Source: Thermococcus sp.
GTDB lineage: Archaea > Methanobacteriota_B > Thermococci > Thermococcales > Thermococcaceae
NCBI RefSeq assembly: GCF_026988555.1
Contig: NZ_JALSLB010000049.1
Location: 1 to 46,665, forward strand
Direction of reading: 5' to 3'
DNA: 46,665 nt
In this document: piece after piece, positions 14,961 to 22,715 of the stretch
Layout: every line of letters begins with the position of its first letter
Position numbering within the stretch: position 1 is the stretch's first letter
Program-made: the position numbers and the translations under genes
The notes under the pieces: model-generated
The model's input: the letters and a program-made list of their open reading frames with translations, nothing else
The model's database searches: none
Told to the model about the DNA's origin: nothing

Positions 14961-15548
14961 ATGAAAACCCCCGGCAGAACACGGGATAAAATAGTAAGCG
15001 CCGCTCTCGAGCTCTTCGCGAATAAGGGCTTTGACAAGACCACGGTAGACGAGATAGTCAACCGTGCAGGGGTTGCCAAGGGCACCTTCTACCTCTACTT
15101 CAAGAGCAAGGATGACCTCGTCAAGGAGGTCGCCGTTGATGCGATGCCAATCGTAGCGTTTCCCTCACTTCAGGACCCGTACATCACGGTTTCCTATCCC
15201 ACCCTCAGGGAATTCCTTCTGGCACTGGGCAGGGAGTTCATGGAGTTCTACGACAGGAACTACCGTCGGGAGATATTCTTCAGCCTCCTGACCCTGAGAA
15301 AACGTAGTGAATCCCTCAATTTGCTCTACCATGAATCCTGTTCCGAGCTCCTCAGGACAGGGGCGCGCAGGATAATGGTCTACACGAAGGTTGGGTTTGC
15401 CCAGGCCCTCATCGCCTTTCAGGTATTCCTCGGTTCCCTACTTCACTACCTGCACGCGAGGGAATGTGTTGGTTTTAGCGATGAGGAGTACCTGAACCAT
15501 GTGGTAGACGTTGTCACCTCCTACCTCAAACTATCAGCCGAAATATGA
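14961..15548 (+). CDS. TetR/AcrR family transcriptional regulator
   Basis: A 195-residue regulator. The N-terminal helix-turn-helix is clear: TRDKIVSAALELFANKGFD, then TTVDEIVNRAGVAKGTFYLYF at residues about 28-48, then KSKDDLVKEV. The C-terminal ligand-binding domain is divergent, so the inducer cannot be predicted. ATG 14961 follows GGTGGTCGT. Three copies of the same 14-bp palindromic element lie at its own promoter, the DUF302 promoter and the pterin-enzyme operon promoter, so it probably represses all three. TetR repressors are less common in archaea than in bacteria. Confidence 0.93.
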   Translation: MKTPGRTRDKIVSAALELFANKGFDKTTVDEIVNRAGVAKGTFYLYFKSKDDLVKEVAVDAMPIVAFPSLQDPYITVSYPTLREFLLALGREFMEFYDRNYRREIFFSLLTLRKRSESLNLLYHESCSELLRTGARRIMVYTKVGFAQALIAFQVFLGSLLHYLHARECVGFSDEEYLNHVVDVVTSYLKLSAEI

Positions 15549-15631
15549 TCCTTCTCAGTCTCCCCCCGTAACTCGCCCTATGTCCTGTGGTACCATTATT
15601 GTTCATAGAAGTGTTACCCTGTACACGAAAG

Positions 15632-15640
15632 CTATATAAG
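15632..15640 (+). promoter_or_regulatory. TATA box of the pterin-oxidoreductase/hydrogenase operon
   Basis: CTATATAAG lies about 25-30 bases before the third operator copy. The inferred transcript start (15660-15665) coincides with the operator, a classic repressor position, and lies downstream of the first ATG-like codon of the frame only by chance. Confidence 0.65.
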
Positions 15641-15663
15641 GTACAAGTGCAAAAGCCTTAAAA

Positions 15664-15677
15664 TGACCAGTCAGTCA
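15664..15677. promoter_or_regulatory. operator copy 3 (TetR-type) at the pterin-oxidoreductase promoter
   Basis: TGACCAGTCAGTCA sits on the inferred transcript start and 22 bases before the GTG start at 15699. It matches copy 1 in 13 of 14 positions and the reverse complement of copy 2 in 13 of 14. Confidence 0.7.
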
Positions 15678-15698
15678 GTGAAGTTAGAGGTGATGAAC

Positions 15699-17759
15699 GT
15701 GGCTGAGAAGCTAGTACCTGTTGTATGCCCATGGTGCTCCGTGGGCTGTAGATTCTACGCGGTCAGTGTCAATGGCTACATACGGCGGGTGGAGTTTGAC
15801 TACGACCATCCAAAGATTCCAAACATGGGCAAGCTCTGCCCCAAAGGGGTTGCATCGTACCAGTTCATCAACAGTCCCGACAGGCTCAAGAGACCCCTTA
15901 AGAGGGTTGGTGACAGAGGTGAAGGAAAGTTCGAGGAGATAAGCTGGGAGGAGGCCTACAGGATAATCGCCAAGAAGATCGAGGAAATCAAAGAAACCTA
16001 CGGTCCGGAGGCGCTCGCCTTCCTGGGAAGTGAGAAGATAACCTTTGAGGAGAACTACCTCGTCCACAAATTCTCCAAGGCAGTTGGGACGAACAACCTT
16101 GACTTTCCTGGACGATACTGTCAGTACTCCAACTCGCCCGCGAGAACGAAGGTCTTTGGAAGCGGTGCCGCGACCAACCCCTTTGAGGACATAGCCAAGG
16201 CCGAACTTGTGCTTATCTGGGGCCACAACCCCGCAGAAACGGCCCCCGTGATGTTCGGACAGTACATTGAGAAGGCCGTTATCGACAACGGCGTTGAAAT
16301 GGTCGTTATAGACCCGCGCTCAACAAGGGGCCATAAATACGCCTCCCTTCACCTGAAGCCCTACCCTGGAACCGACCTGGCCGTTGCACTGGCGATGCTC
16401 AACGTGATAATCGGTGAGGATCTCTACGATAAGGAGTTCGTTCAGGAGAGGACGGTCGGTTTTGAGGAGCTGAAGGAAGCCGTGAAGGACTACAGCCCGG
16501 AGTGGGCTGAGAAGGTAAGCGGTGTTCCAGCGGAGGACATCAGGAAGGTTGCAAGGCTCATTGCGGGTAAGAAGACGGCTTTCCTGGTAAACGAGGGGAT
16601 GAACCAGCACGTTAACGGTTTCAACCTTGCGCTCGCGATAGCTGATATCATAGCCATAACAGGCAACATCGGTAAGGAAGGCGTCTGGAGCGGTGTATTC
16701 CCTGGAGCCCAGTGCGGTTTCTGCGCCGCCATGACAGGCATAGCCCCCAACAAGCTCCCAACCGGAAAGCTTGTAACGGACGAGGCCGCGAGGGCAGAAG
16801 TTGAGAGGCTCTGGGGCTTCCCGATCCCCGATTGGCTAGGTCTTGACCTGACTTCGATGATACGCGAGATGGGCAACAAGATCAGAATGATGTACATCAT
16901 CGGTGGTAACATAACGAAGTCCGCACCGAACAGCGCCTGGGTCAGGGAGCAGCTCAAGAAGCTCGACTTCCTCGTCGTGCAGGATATATTCCTAACCGAA
17001 ACTGCCAAGTACGCGGATATAGTCCTCCCGGCGGCGGCCTGGTTCGAGAAGACCGGAACCGCAATAAGTGCCGAGAGGCGCGTCCAGAGAACCTACAAAG
17101 CCGCTGAGGCTCCGGGAGAGGCGAAACCGGACTGGCTCATTCTGGTTGAGCTCGCCAAGGAGCTCGGTCTCGGTGAGTACTTCAAATACGAGCACCCGGA
17201 CGAGGTCCTCAGGGAGATAAACAACGTCATCCCGCTCTTCAAGGGCGCAACGCCCGAGTACCTCGCAGAGCACCCTGAGGGATGCTTCTTCCCGTGCACC
17301 GAACCAGGTGAAGGAACCAAGATTCTGTTCAAAAACGGCTTCAAGACCTCCGATGGAAGGGCCCACCTGACTGCCGTTGAGTGGATGGAGCCACCCGAGA
17401 CCCCTGACGGGGAGTATCCGCTCTGGCTCACAAACTTCCGGCTGGTTGGTCACTGGCACACCGTAACCATGACGGAGGAGAGCCCAAGCCTCCAGAAGCG
17501 CTGGCCTGAGGAGTACGTTATGATAAACCCCGCCGACGCCAGGAGGTTCAACGTAAGGGACGGGGACCTCGTCAAGATCGAAACCCGGAGGGGGGAGGTC
17601 ATCACCAGGGCGGCGGTTACCGACCACATAAGGGAGGGGGTTATAGCCATGCCCTGGCACTGGAATGTCAACTTCCTGACGCTGGAAGAAACGCATCCGG
17701 TTACCAAGATGGCCGAGCTGAAGGCCGTAGCGGCCCGTATAAGCAGGGTGGAGGAGTGA
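15699..17759 (+). CDS. molybdopterin/tungstopterin oxidoreductase, formate dehydrogenase alpha-like, atypical active site
   Basis: Catalytic subunit of the DMSO-reductase superfamily, 686 residues, cytoplasmic (no twin-arginine signal). Cys10, Cys13, Cys17 and Cys47 bind a [4Fe-4S] cluster, and the LCPKG lysine that relays electrons is present. By position it should be the formate dehydrogenase of a formate hydrogenlyase. However, the metal-ligand region reads GRYCQYSNSP: Cys141 is followed by Gln142 where formate dehydrogenases have His. The segment after GNIGKEG (residues about 328-356, GVWSGVFPGAQCGF) has no Arg, where E. coli FdhH has Arg333. So the fold is sure, the substrate is not. GTG 15699, four bases after GAGGTGAT, is chosen; ATG 15663 lies in the operator. 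MobA, which completes the cofactor, ends the same cluster. Confidence 0.85.
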   Translation: MAEKLVPVVCPWCSVGCRFYAVSVNGYIRRVEFDYDHPKIPNMGKLCPKGVASYQFINSPDRLKRPLKRVGDRGEGKFEEISWEEAYRIIAKKIEEIKETYGPEALAFLGSEKITFEENYLVHKFSKAVGTNNLDFPGRYCQYSNSPARTKVFGSGAATNPFEDIAKAELVLIWGHNPAETAPVMFGQYIEKAVIDNGVEMVVIDPRSTRGHKYASLHLKPYPGTDLAVALAMLNVIIGEDLYDKEFVQERTVGFEELKEAVKDYSPEWAEKVSGVPAEDIRKVARLIAGKKTAFLVNEGMNQHVNGFNLALAIADIIAITGNIGKEGVWSGVFPGAQCGFCAAMTGIAPNKLPTGKLVTDEAARAEVERLWGFPIPDWLGLDLTSMIREMGNKIRMMYIIGGNITKSAPNSAWVREQLKKLDFLVVQDIFLTETAKYADIVLPAAAWFEKTGTAISAERRVQRTYKAAEAPGEAKPDWLILVELAKELGLGEYFKYEHPDEVLREINNVIPLFKGATPEYLAEHPEGCFFPCTEPGEGTKILFKNGFKTSDGRAHLTAVEWMEPPETPDGEYPLWLTNFRLVGHWHTVTMTEESPSLQKRWPEEYVMINPADARRFNVRDGDLVKIETRRGEVITRAAVTDHIREGVIAMPWHWNVNFLTLEETHPVTKMAELKAVAARISRVEE

Positions 17760-17769
17760 GGTGGTCAAA

Positions 17770-18267
17770 ATGGCGAAGAAGATATTCCTCGATTATAATC
17801 GCTGCATAGGCTGTAAGGCCTGTGAAGTTGCCTGTGAAATGACCCACGGCGAGGCCCGTATCAAGGTCTTCGAGTTCCCCGACCTCTTCACGGTTCCCTT
17901 CAACTGCCGCCACTGTGAGAAGGCACCGTGTCTCAACGTCTGCCCGAGCGGTGCGCTCTTCAGGGACGAGGATGGAGCCGTCGCCTTTGACCCTCTCAAG
18001 TGTATCGGCTGTCTCATGTGCGCCGTCGCCTGTCCCTTCGGCATTCCCAAGCTCGACGAGGAGAACAAGATCATGGACAAGTGCGACCTCTGCGCCGACA
18101 GAAGGGCGGATGGACTTCTCCCCGCCTGTGTATCCGCCTGTCCAACCGAGGCCCTCAAGTATGGCGATATAAACGAGGTCCTCTGGAACAGGGAAGGGAA
18201 GATAGTGGCCAATCTGAAGAGCTCAGCAGAGAGGGGGGAGGGCGAGGAAGCCTACCTCATCCTCTGA
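17770..18267 (+). CDS. polyferredoxin with four [4Fe-4S] clusters (HycB/FdhB-like)
   Basis: Electron-transfer subunit of 165 residues. Cysteine groups in order are CIGCKACEVACEM, CRHCEKAPCLNVCPSG, CIGCLMCAVACPFG and CDLCADRR...CVSACPTEA, enough for four [4Fe-4S] clusters, as in HycB, HydN and DmsB. It should carry electrons from the pterin enzyme to the hydrogenase. ATG 17770 after GGTGGTCAAA is chosen over GTG 17761, just two bases after the upstream stop. A T7 run (18274-18280) follows seven bases after the stop, a possible partial terminator that could raise the ratio of the first two proteins to the membrane subunits. Confidence 0.93.
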   Translation: MAKKIFLDYNRCIGCKACEVACEMTHGEARIKVFEFPDLFTVPFNCRHCEKAPCLNVCPSGALFRDEDGAVAFDPLKCIGCLMCAVACPFGIPKLDEENKIMDKCDLCADRRADGLLPACVSACPTEALKYGDINEVLWNREGKIVANLKSSAERGEGEEAYLIL

Positions 18268-18273
18268 CATTTA

Positions 18274-18280
18274 TTTTTTT
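18274..18280 (+). terminator. oligo-T run after the polyferredoxin gene
   Basis: Seven consecutive T bases lie in the 53-base gap to the next gene, with more T just before. In Thermococcales such tracts on the coding strand act as intrinsic terminators. No new TATA box is obvious in the gap, so read-through into the hydrogenase genes must still occur; attenuation is the likely reading. Confidence 0.4.
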
Positions 18281-18320
18281 GCATCGAAAACCAATGGTTG
18301 AAAACAAGGGGTGATGAAGC

Positions 18321-19757
18321 TTGAACGGCGAAATATTCCTTGCATCGGCGTTGCTGCCCTTCCTCATGCTGCTCCTCTATAGAACGGAGGGTAGGGTTGC
18401 CGACTCCGCGGCTGTAGTGATAACCGGCATTTCCCTTCTCCTGAACGGCTACGGTCTCTATCTGTTCTCTCAGGGGGGCCTTAACAAGGTCTATCACTAC
18501 GTCTACATCGCTGGGGGGAACCTCGGGGAGGTCTTCGGTTTCAGCGTTGACGTTGCATCCGTACTGATAGGCTTCGTCTCAATCCTCACTGGATTCCTTC
18601 TGGTGCTCTACGCGGTTGACTACATGGGTCCGTCCAACAGGGGTTTCCCGCTTGAGGCCGGAAAGGGAAGGTTCTATGCCCTTCTGGGCCTGCTTATGGG
18701 ATCAAGCATGGTCTTCATTTACGGCACCAACCTGGTCCAGTTCCTCGTGTTCCTTGAGCTGATGGCGATCTCCCTCCTGTACCTGGTGGATTTTTACGGA
18801 GACGCGAGGAACAAGGCCCTCAAAGGATTCTTGGTACTCAACCTGGGGGTCTTTCTGCTCCTTGTCGCAGTCGCCATCCTCGGAGGCAACCAGGAGCTCG
18901 CCAAGATGGGCGCCCTCTCGCAGTCCACCAAAGACCTGGCTTTTGCCATCCTGACGTTCGCCGCCTTTGCCATGAGCTCGCAGTTTTTCTTCTACTCCTG
19001 GCTCCCAGATGCAACAGCTGGCCCGATCCCAGCCTCGGCGTACATTCACACGGCCTCCATAGTTCCGCTGGGGAGCTTCATGCTGTTCAGGGTCATCCAG
19101 TACATGGAACCCGGGAGAAACGAGTTCTGGCTCCTGGGAGCGCTCACGGTTGTCCTCATCCTCCTGATGATGGTCTACTACCCGCTCCAGAGGGACGGTA
19201 AGAAGCTCATAGCCTACTCAACCATCGCACAGACAGGAGTCGCCTACCTAACCCTGGCTTACGCCCTCGCGGGCCATCAGGTTGGTCTCCAGATCGCGGT
19301 TTACCAGGTCGTCAACCACGCCTTCGTCAAGGCGCTGGCTTTCATGAGCGTGGGGGCCTTTGCTTACTCCCTTGGAACCACGGACTTTGAGGACATCAAA
19401 GGAATCCGGCACAGCCTCCCGTGGTCGAGCGTTGCCTGGTTCCTGAGCTTCTTTGGCCTCGCGGGTGTTCTTCCACTGGGACTGTTCTTCAGCAAAGTGC
19501 TCACGGTGATGGCCACGCACCACGCTCTGGGCGTCGCCTCATGGCTGTTCCCCGGAGTTGTCCTCTTCGACGGCGCGGTGTTCCTCATAGTGATAATCCT
19601 CTGGTTCAGGGAGATGTTCTTCGGAGAACCTCATCCAAGCACGGGAATCCACTCGTCAAGGCTCATGGACGTGGCGATGCTGGTGCTCATTTTTATCAGC
19701 ATAGTAGCTCCGTGGGTCACCTTTGACGTTGTCACGAAGATAGGATTCATGGGGTGA
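18321..19757 (+). CDS. proton/sodium-antiporter-like membrane subunit (NuoM/N, HyfF/MrpD type) with Met at the TM7 lysine site
   Basis: A 478-residue protein with about 14 transmembrane segments, of the family that pumps ions in complex I, Mrp antiporters and group 4 hydrogenases. Glu146 in FLVFLELM (the TM5 glutamate) and the later HAFVKALAF lysine are present. At the TM7 site the paralog at 26890 reads TKSAQFPTYSW; this protein reads AMSSQFFFYSW, so Met218 replaces the lysine thought essential for ion movement. The start is TTG 18321 with GGGGTGAT five bases before it; a nearby ATG (18313) is out of frame. It lies between the polyferredoxin and a second antiporter-like subunit. Confidence 0.88.
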   Translation: MNGEIFLASALLPFLMLLLYRTEGRVADSAAVVITGISLLLNGYGLYLFSQGGLNKVYHYVYIAGGNLGEVFGFSVDVASVLIGFVSILTGFLLVLYAVDYMGPSNRGFPLEAGKGRFYALLGLLMGSSMVFIYGTNLVQFLVFLELMAISLLYLVDFYGDARNKALKGFLVLNLGVFLLLVAVAILGGNQELAKMGALSQSTKDLAFAILTFAAFAMSSQFFFYSWLPDATAGPIPASAYIHTASIVPLGSFMLFRVIQYMEPGRNEFWLLGALTVVLILLMMVYYPLQRDGKKLIAYSTIAQTGVAYLTLAYALAGHQVGLQIAVYQVVNHAFVKALAFMSVGAFAYSLGTTDFEDIKGIRHSLPWSSVAWFLSFFGLAGVLPLGLFFSKVLTVMATHHALGVASWLFPGVVLFDGAVFLIVIILWFREMFFGEPHPSTGIHSSRLMDVAMLVLIFISIVAPWVTFDVVTKIGFMG

Positions 19758-19763
19758 TGTGAG

Positions 19764-21782
19764 ATGTTCTTGGAATATGCACTCGGAGCGTTTATCCTTG
19801 GGGGGCTCCTGGGGTTCGTCATAGACTACAAAGCCTCCACAAAGGCCTCAAGTTTCATGGCATTAATAGGTTCACTCCTCCTCCTTGGCCAGGTCTACGA
19901 GGCCTACACAACGGGCCCGATAAAGGGGAGCATCTTCGGTATCCCCGTGCACGTGGACGGCCTATCCGAAGTGTTCCTCTTCATAGTGGGGATAGTTAGT
20001 CTGGGCTCTGCGGTGTTCTCCCTGGCGTACATGGATCACCATGAGAAGAAGGGCAAGGGCTGGGTTTACGCGATAGCCTACAACACGTTCATAGCCTCAA
20101 TGGCCCTCGTTGTGACGGTTGACAGCCTTGAGTACTTCGTCGTCTCCTGGGAGCTCATGACGCTCAGCTCGTTCATCCTGATCTTCTGGAAGGAAGAGAG
20201 AAAGGACTTGGACGCCAGTCTGAAGTACTACATAACGATGCACTTCGCGGACACGATACCCCTGTTCTTGCTCCTGGGCCTCGCCTCAGTCCTGACTGGA
20301 AGCATTCACAACCTCAGCTACTCCGCCATTCATAGCGCCCTGCTGACGGCATCTCCTGGGACGAAGGCCGTCTTCTACGCTCTTTCCCTGGTCGTGTTCA
20401 TAGCCAAGGCCGGAGTGGTTCCGCTCCACTTCTGGCTCCCGGATGCACACCCGGCAGCACCCAGCAACGTCTCGGCCCTGCTCAGCGGCATCATGATAAA
20501 AACCGCCGTTTACGGTCTTTTAAGGTTCGACTGGCAGATATCAGGGCAGAACACTGACATTGGATACATCGTGGCGGTTCTTGGAGCGATAACCCTAACA
20601 GTTGGCACCCTCTACGCTCTCAGGGAGACCAATTCAAAACGCCTGCTGGCCTACCACAGCGTCGGTCAGATGGGTTACATCTGGCTAGGACTCGGCATTG
20701 GAATGGTTCTGATACCCAGAGGGGGAACGCTGGCGGCTGTAGGCGCCCTGGGCATGTTCGCCGGTCTCTTCCATGCACTGAACCATGCGGTCTTCAAGGG
20801 ATCCCTCTTCCTTGAAGCCGGCGCGGTGGAGTACGCAACAGGTACCGTTAACCTGGAGGAGCTGGGGGGACTGGGTCCGAAGATGAAGGTGACGGCCGTC
20901 GCAACCCTGTTCTCTTCACTGGCGATAGCGGGAATCCCGCCCTTCAACGGATTCATAAGCAAGTGGCTCATCTACGTCGCAGGCTATCAGTCGGAGAACT
21001 TCGTCCTGGCCTTCGGTGCCGTGCTGGCGGTGGTCATAAGTGCCGTGACCCTTGCCTCGTTCATGAAGTTCTACGGCGCCCAGTTTGGAGGGGAGATGAA
21101 ACGCCACGAAGAAGTCAAAGAAGTTCCCGCGGTGATGCAACTAGGCGAATGGATTCTGGCGGGACTGACACTGTTCATCGGTGTGTTCCCCGGATTCGTT
21201 GTGGGCTTCCTTAACAAAGGGCTCTCAGTGGCCAACGGAGGCACGACCGCAGGCGTAACGGAGAACCTCTACAAGATAGGCTTTGGCTCAGTGCTGTTCT
21301 CGCCGGTGCTGTTCGTTATCCTCCTCGGCGCCCTTGCCGTTGGACTCTACTTCTCCTTCAGGCCTGAGTACGGCAAAGTTGCCAGGCCCTGGGATTGTGG
21401 TTCAACGAAGATCGATGAGGACGAGTACAAAACCCTAGCCGAGGGCTACTACCGCTGGTACGAGCAGAAGATAGGGTCGTTCTATCGTTTCACCGACTGG
21501 TGTTACGACTTTGGAGCTGCGATAATCCACTACACGGTTAGGGCTTACACCTGGATAGCCAGCTACTTCGTCAAGATAGTCGATACCCCCTACACAAGGG
21601 TCGAGAGCGTCTCGGACCTCAGGGAGGGTCAGCTGCTCTACATCGATGAGGAAACGTTCAAGCCGCTGGTAAGGCTCCTCAGGATAGTCAGGGACGTCCT
21701 TCCAGGGATCCGACTTGGAACCTTCGTCGTGCTGGCCCTTATAGTGGTGGGGGCCATTGTTGGGATACTGATGGTGCTGTGA
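19764..21782 (+). CDS. hydrogenase-4/complex I antiporter-like subunit (HyfB/HycC, NuoL type)
   Basis: A long membrane subunit of 672 residues. Glutamate in SWELMTLSSF and the TM7 lysine in VFIAKAGVVPLHFWLPDAHPAAPS are both present, as is HALNHAVFKGSLF, so the ion path looks complete. The C-terminal third beyond the antiporter core (PWDCGSTKIDEDEY and following) ends in one hydrophobic segment, as in HyfB/HycC. The start ATG 19764 follows GGGGTGATGTGAG, overlapping the ribosome site with the end of the previous gene. It should join the group 4 hydrogenase through the HycD-like subunit encoded next. Confidence 0.92.
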   Translation: MFLEYALGAFILGGLLGFVIDYKASTKASSFMALIGSLLLLGQVYEAYTTGPIKGSIFGIPVHVDGLSEVFLFIVGIVSLGSAVFSLAYMDHHEKKGKGWVYAIAYNTFIASMALVVTVDSLEYFVVSWELMTLSSFILIFWKEERKDLDASLKYYITMHFADTIPLFLLLGLASVLTGSIHNLSYSAIHSALLTASPGTKAVFYALSLVVFIAKAGVVPLHFWLPDAHPAAPSNVSALLSGIMIKTAVYGLLRFDWQISGQNTDIGYIVAVLGAITLTVGTLYALRETNSKRLLAYHSVGQMGYIWLGLGIGMVLIPRGGTLAAVGALGMFAGLFHALNHAVFKGSLFLEAGAVEYATGTVNLEELGGLGPKMKVTAVATLFSSLAIAGIPPFNGFISKWLIYVAGYQSENFVLAFGAVLAVVISAVTLASFMKFYGAQFGGEMKRHEEVKEVPAVMQLGEWILAGLTLFIGVFPGFVVGFLNKGLSVANGGTTAGVTENLYKIGFGSVLFSPVLFVILLGALAVGLYFSFRPEYGKVARPWDCGSTKIDEDEYKTLAEGYYRWYEQKIGSFYRFTDWCYDFGAAIIHYTVRAYTWIASYFVKIVDTPYTRVESVSDLREGQLLYIDEETFKPLVRLLRIVRDVLPGIRLGTFVVLALIVVGAIVGILMVL

Positions 21783-21792
21783 GGTGAGAGAG

Positions 21793-22713
21793 ATGGAGAT
21801 AGACGCAGTCAAACTTGGCTTCAGCCTTGTGGGTATCATCCTGCTGCTGTTCCTGCCGCCCTACCTCGACGGTATAGCGAGAAGAGTTAGGGCGAGGCTC
21901 CAGTACAGGAGGGGTCCTCCCCTCAGTCAGACATGGTACGACCTCCAGAAACTCTTCGCCCTTCCGTCGGTAAGGCCAACTGCCAGCACCCTCTTCACCT
22001 GGGCTCCCTACCTTGCACTCGCCTCATCCATCTCGGCGGCGCTGCTCCTCCCCTACGGCAACGTTATCCCTGTGAACTTCGGCTTCAACCTGGTGGTGTT
22101 CTTCTACGTGGTGGTCATGGTCAGCGTCTTCCTGATCCTGGCCGGCCTTAGCGTTCAGAACGCCTTCAGCCACATAGGTTCGTCGAGGGAGATGCAGATC
22201 GTCCTCACCGTCGAGCCGCTGATAGCGATCCTCTACGGCGTCCTGGCCTACAATGCGGGTTCGCTCAGCATATCGGAGATAGTGAGGAACCTGCACCCCA
22301 CCCCCTCGGTGCTTTTGACCTATGCGATTCTGGCCTACGCGCTCTACGTCGAGAGTGGCTTCGTGCCCTTCGACGTCGCGGAAGCCGAGCAGGAGGTCAT
22401 AGGCGGCCCGCTTGGGGAGTACAGTGGGAGGCTGCTTGGAGTCTTCTACTACGCCATCTACATCAAGCGCTTCGCCCTGCTGTGGTTCTTTGTCAGCCTG
22501 CTGACGCTTCCATGGCTCGGCCCAATAGACACCGCGGTGAAGGCTGCACTCGTGCTGGCACTCCAGTTCCTTCTGACAATAGCGTTCTACCCCATCATAG
22601 CAGCGCTTGAGGCCACCAACGCAAGGCTTCGGGTGGATCACATTGTCAAGATGAACGTTAGAATGTTCTTTGCAGGTCTGGTAGTACTCGCAATGGCGTT
22701 CATGGGGTGGTGA
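21793..22713 (+). CDS. hydrogenase membrane anchor subunit (HycD/NuoH type)
   Basis: A 306-residue multispanning protein of the NuoH/HycD family, which links the hydrogenase arm to the antiporter subunits. RARLQYRRGPPLSQTWYDLQKL, SVQNAFSHIGSSREMQI and VPFDVAEAEQEVIGGPLGEYSG are the family's cytoplasmic loops, the last including the glutamates near the quinone-like cavity. ATG 21793 after GAGGTGAGAG is chosen; GTG 21784 is inside the ribosome site. The stop overlaps the ribosome site of the hydrogenase large subunit. Confidence 0.95.
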   Translation: MEIDAVKLGFSLVGIILLLFLPPYLDGIARRVRARLQYRRGPPLSQTWYDLQKLFALPSVRPTASTLFTWAPYLALASSISAALLLPYGNVIPVNFGFNLVVFFYVVVMVSVFLILAGLSVQNAFSHIGSSREMQIVLTVEPLIAILYGVLAYNAGSLSISEIVRNLHPTPSVLLTYAILAYALYVESGFVPFDVAEAEQEVIGGPLGEYSGRLLGVFYYAIYIKRFALLWFFVSLLTLPWLGPIDTAVKAALVLALQFLLTIAFYPIIAALEATNARLRVDHIVKMNVRMFFAGLVVLAMAFMGW

Positions 22714-22715
22714 AA

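Noticed and set aside
15663-15698. ATG 15663 as the start of the pterin oxidoreductase
   Set aside because: It would place the operator inside the coding region and the ATG at the transcript start; GTG 15699 has a strong ribosome site and gives the usual short N-terminus before the cysteine motif.
16992-17768. Minus-strand frame of 258 residues
   Set aside because: Antisense shadow of the pterin oxidoreductase; low-complexity composition and no start signal.
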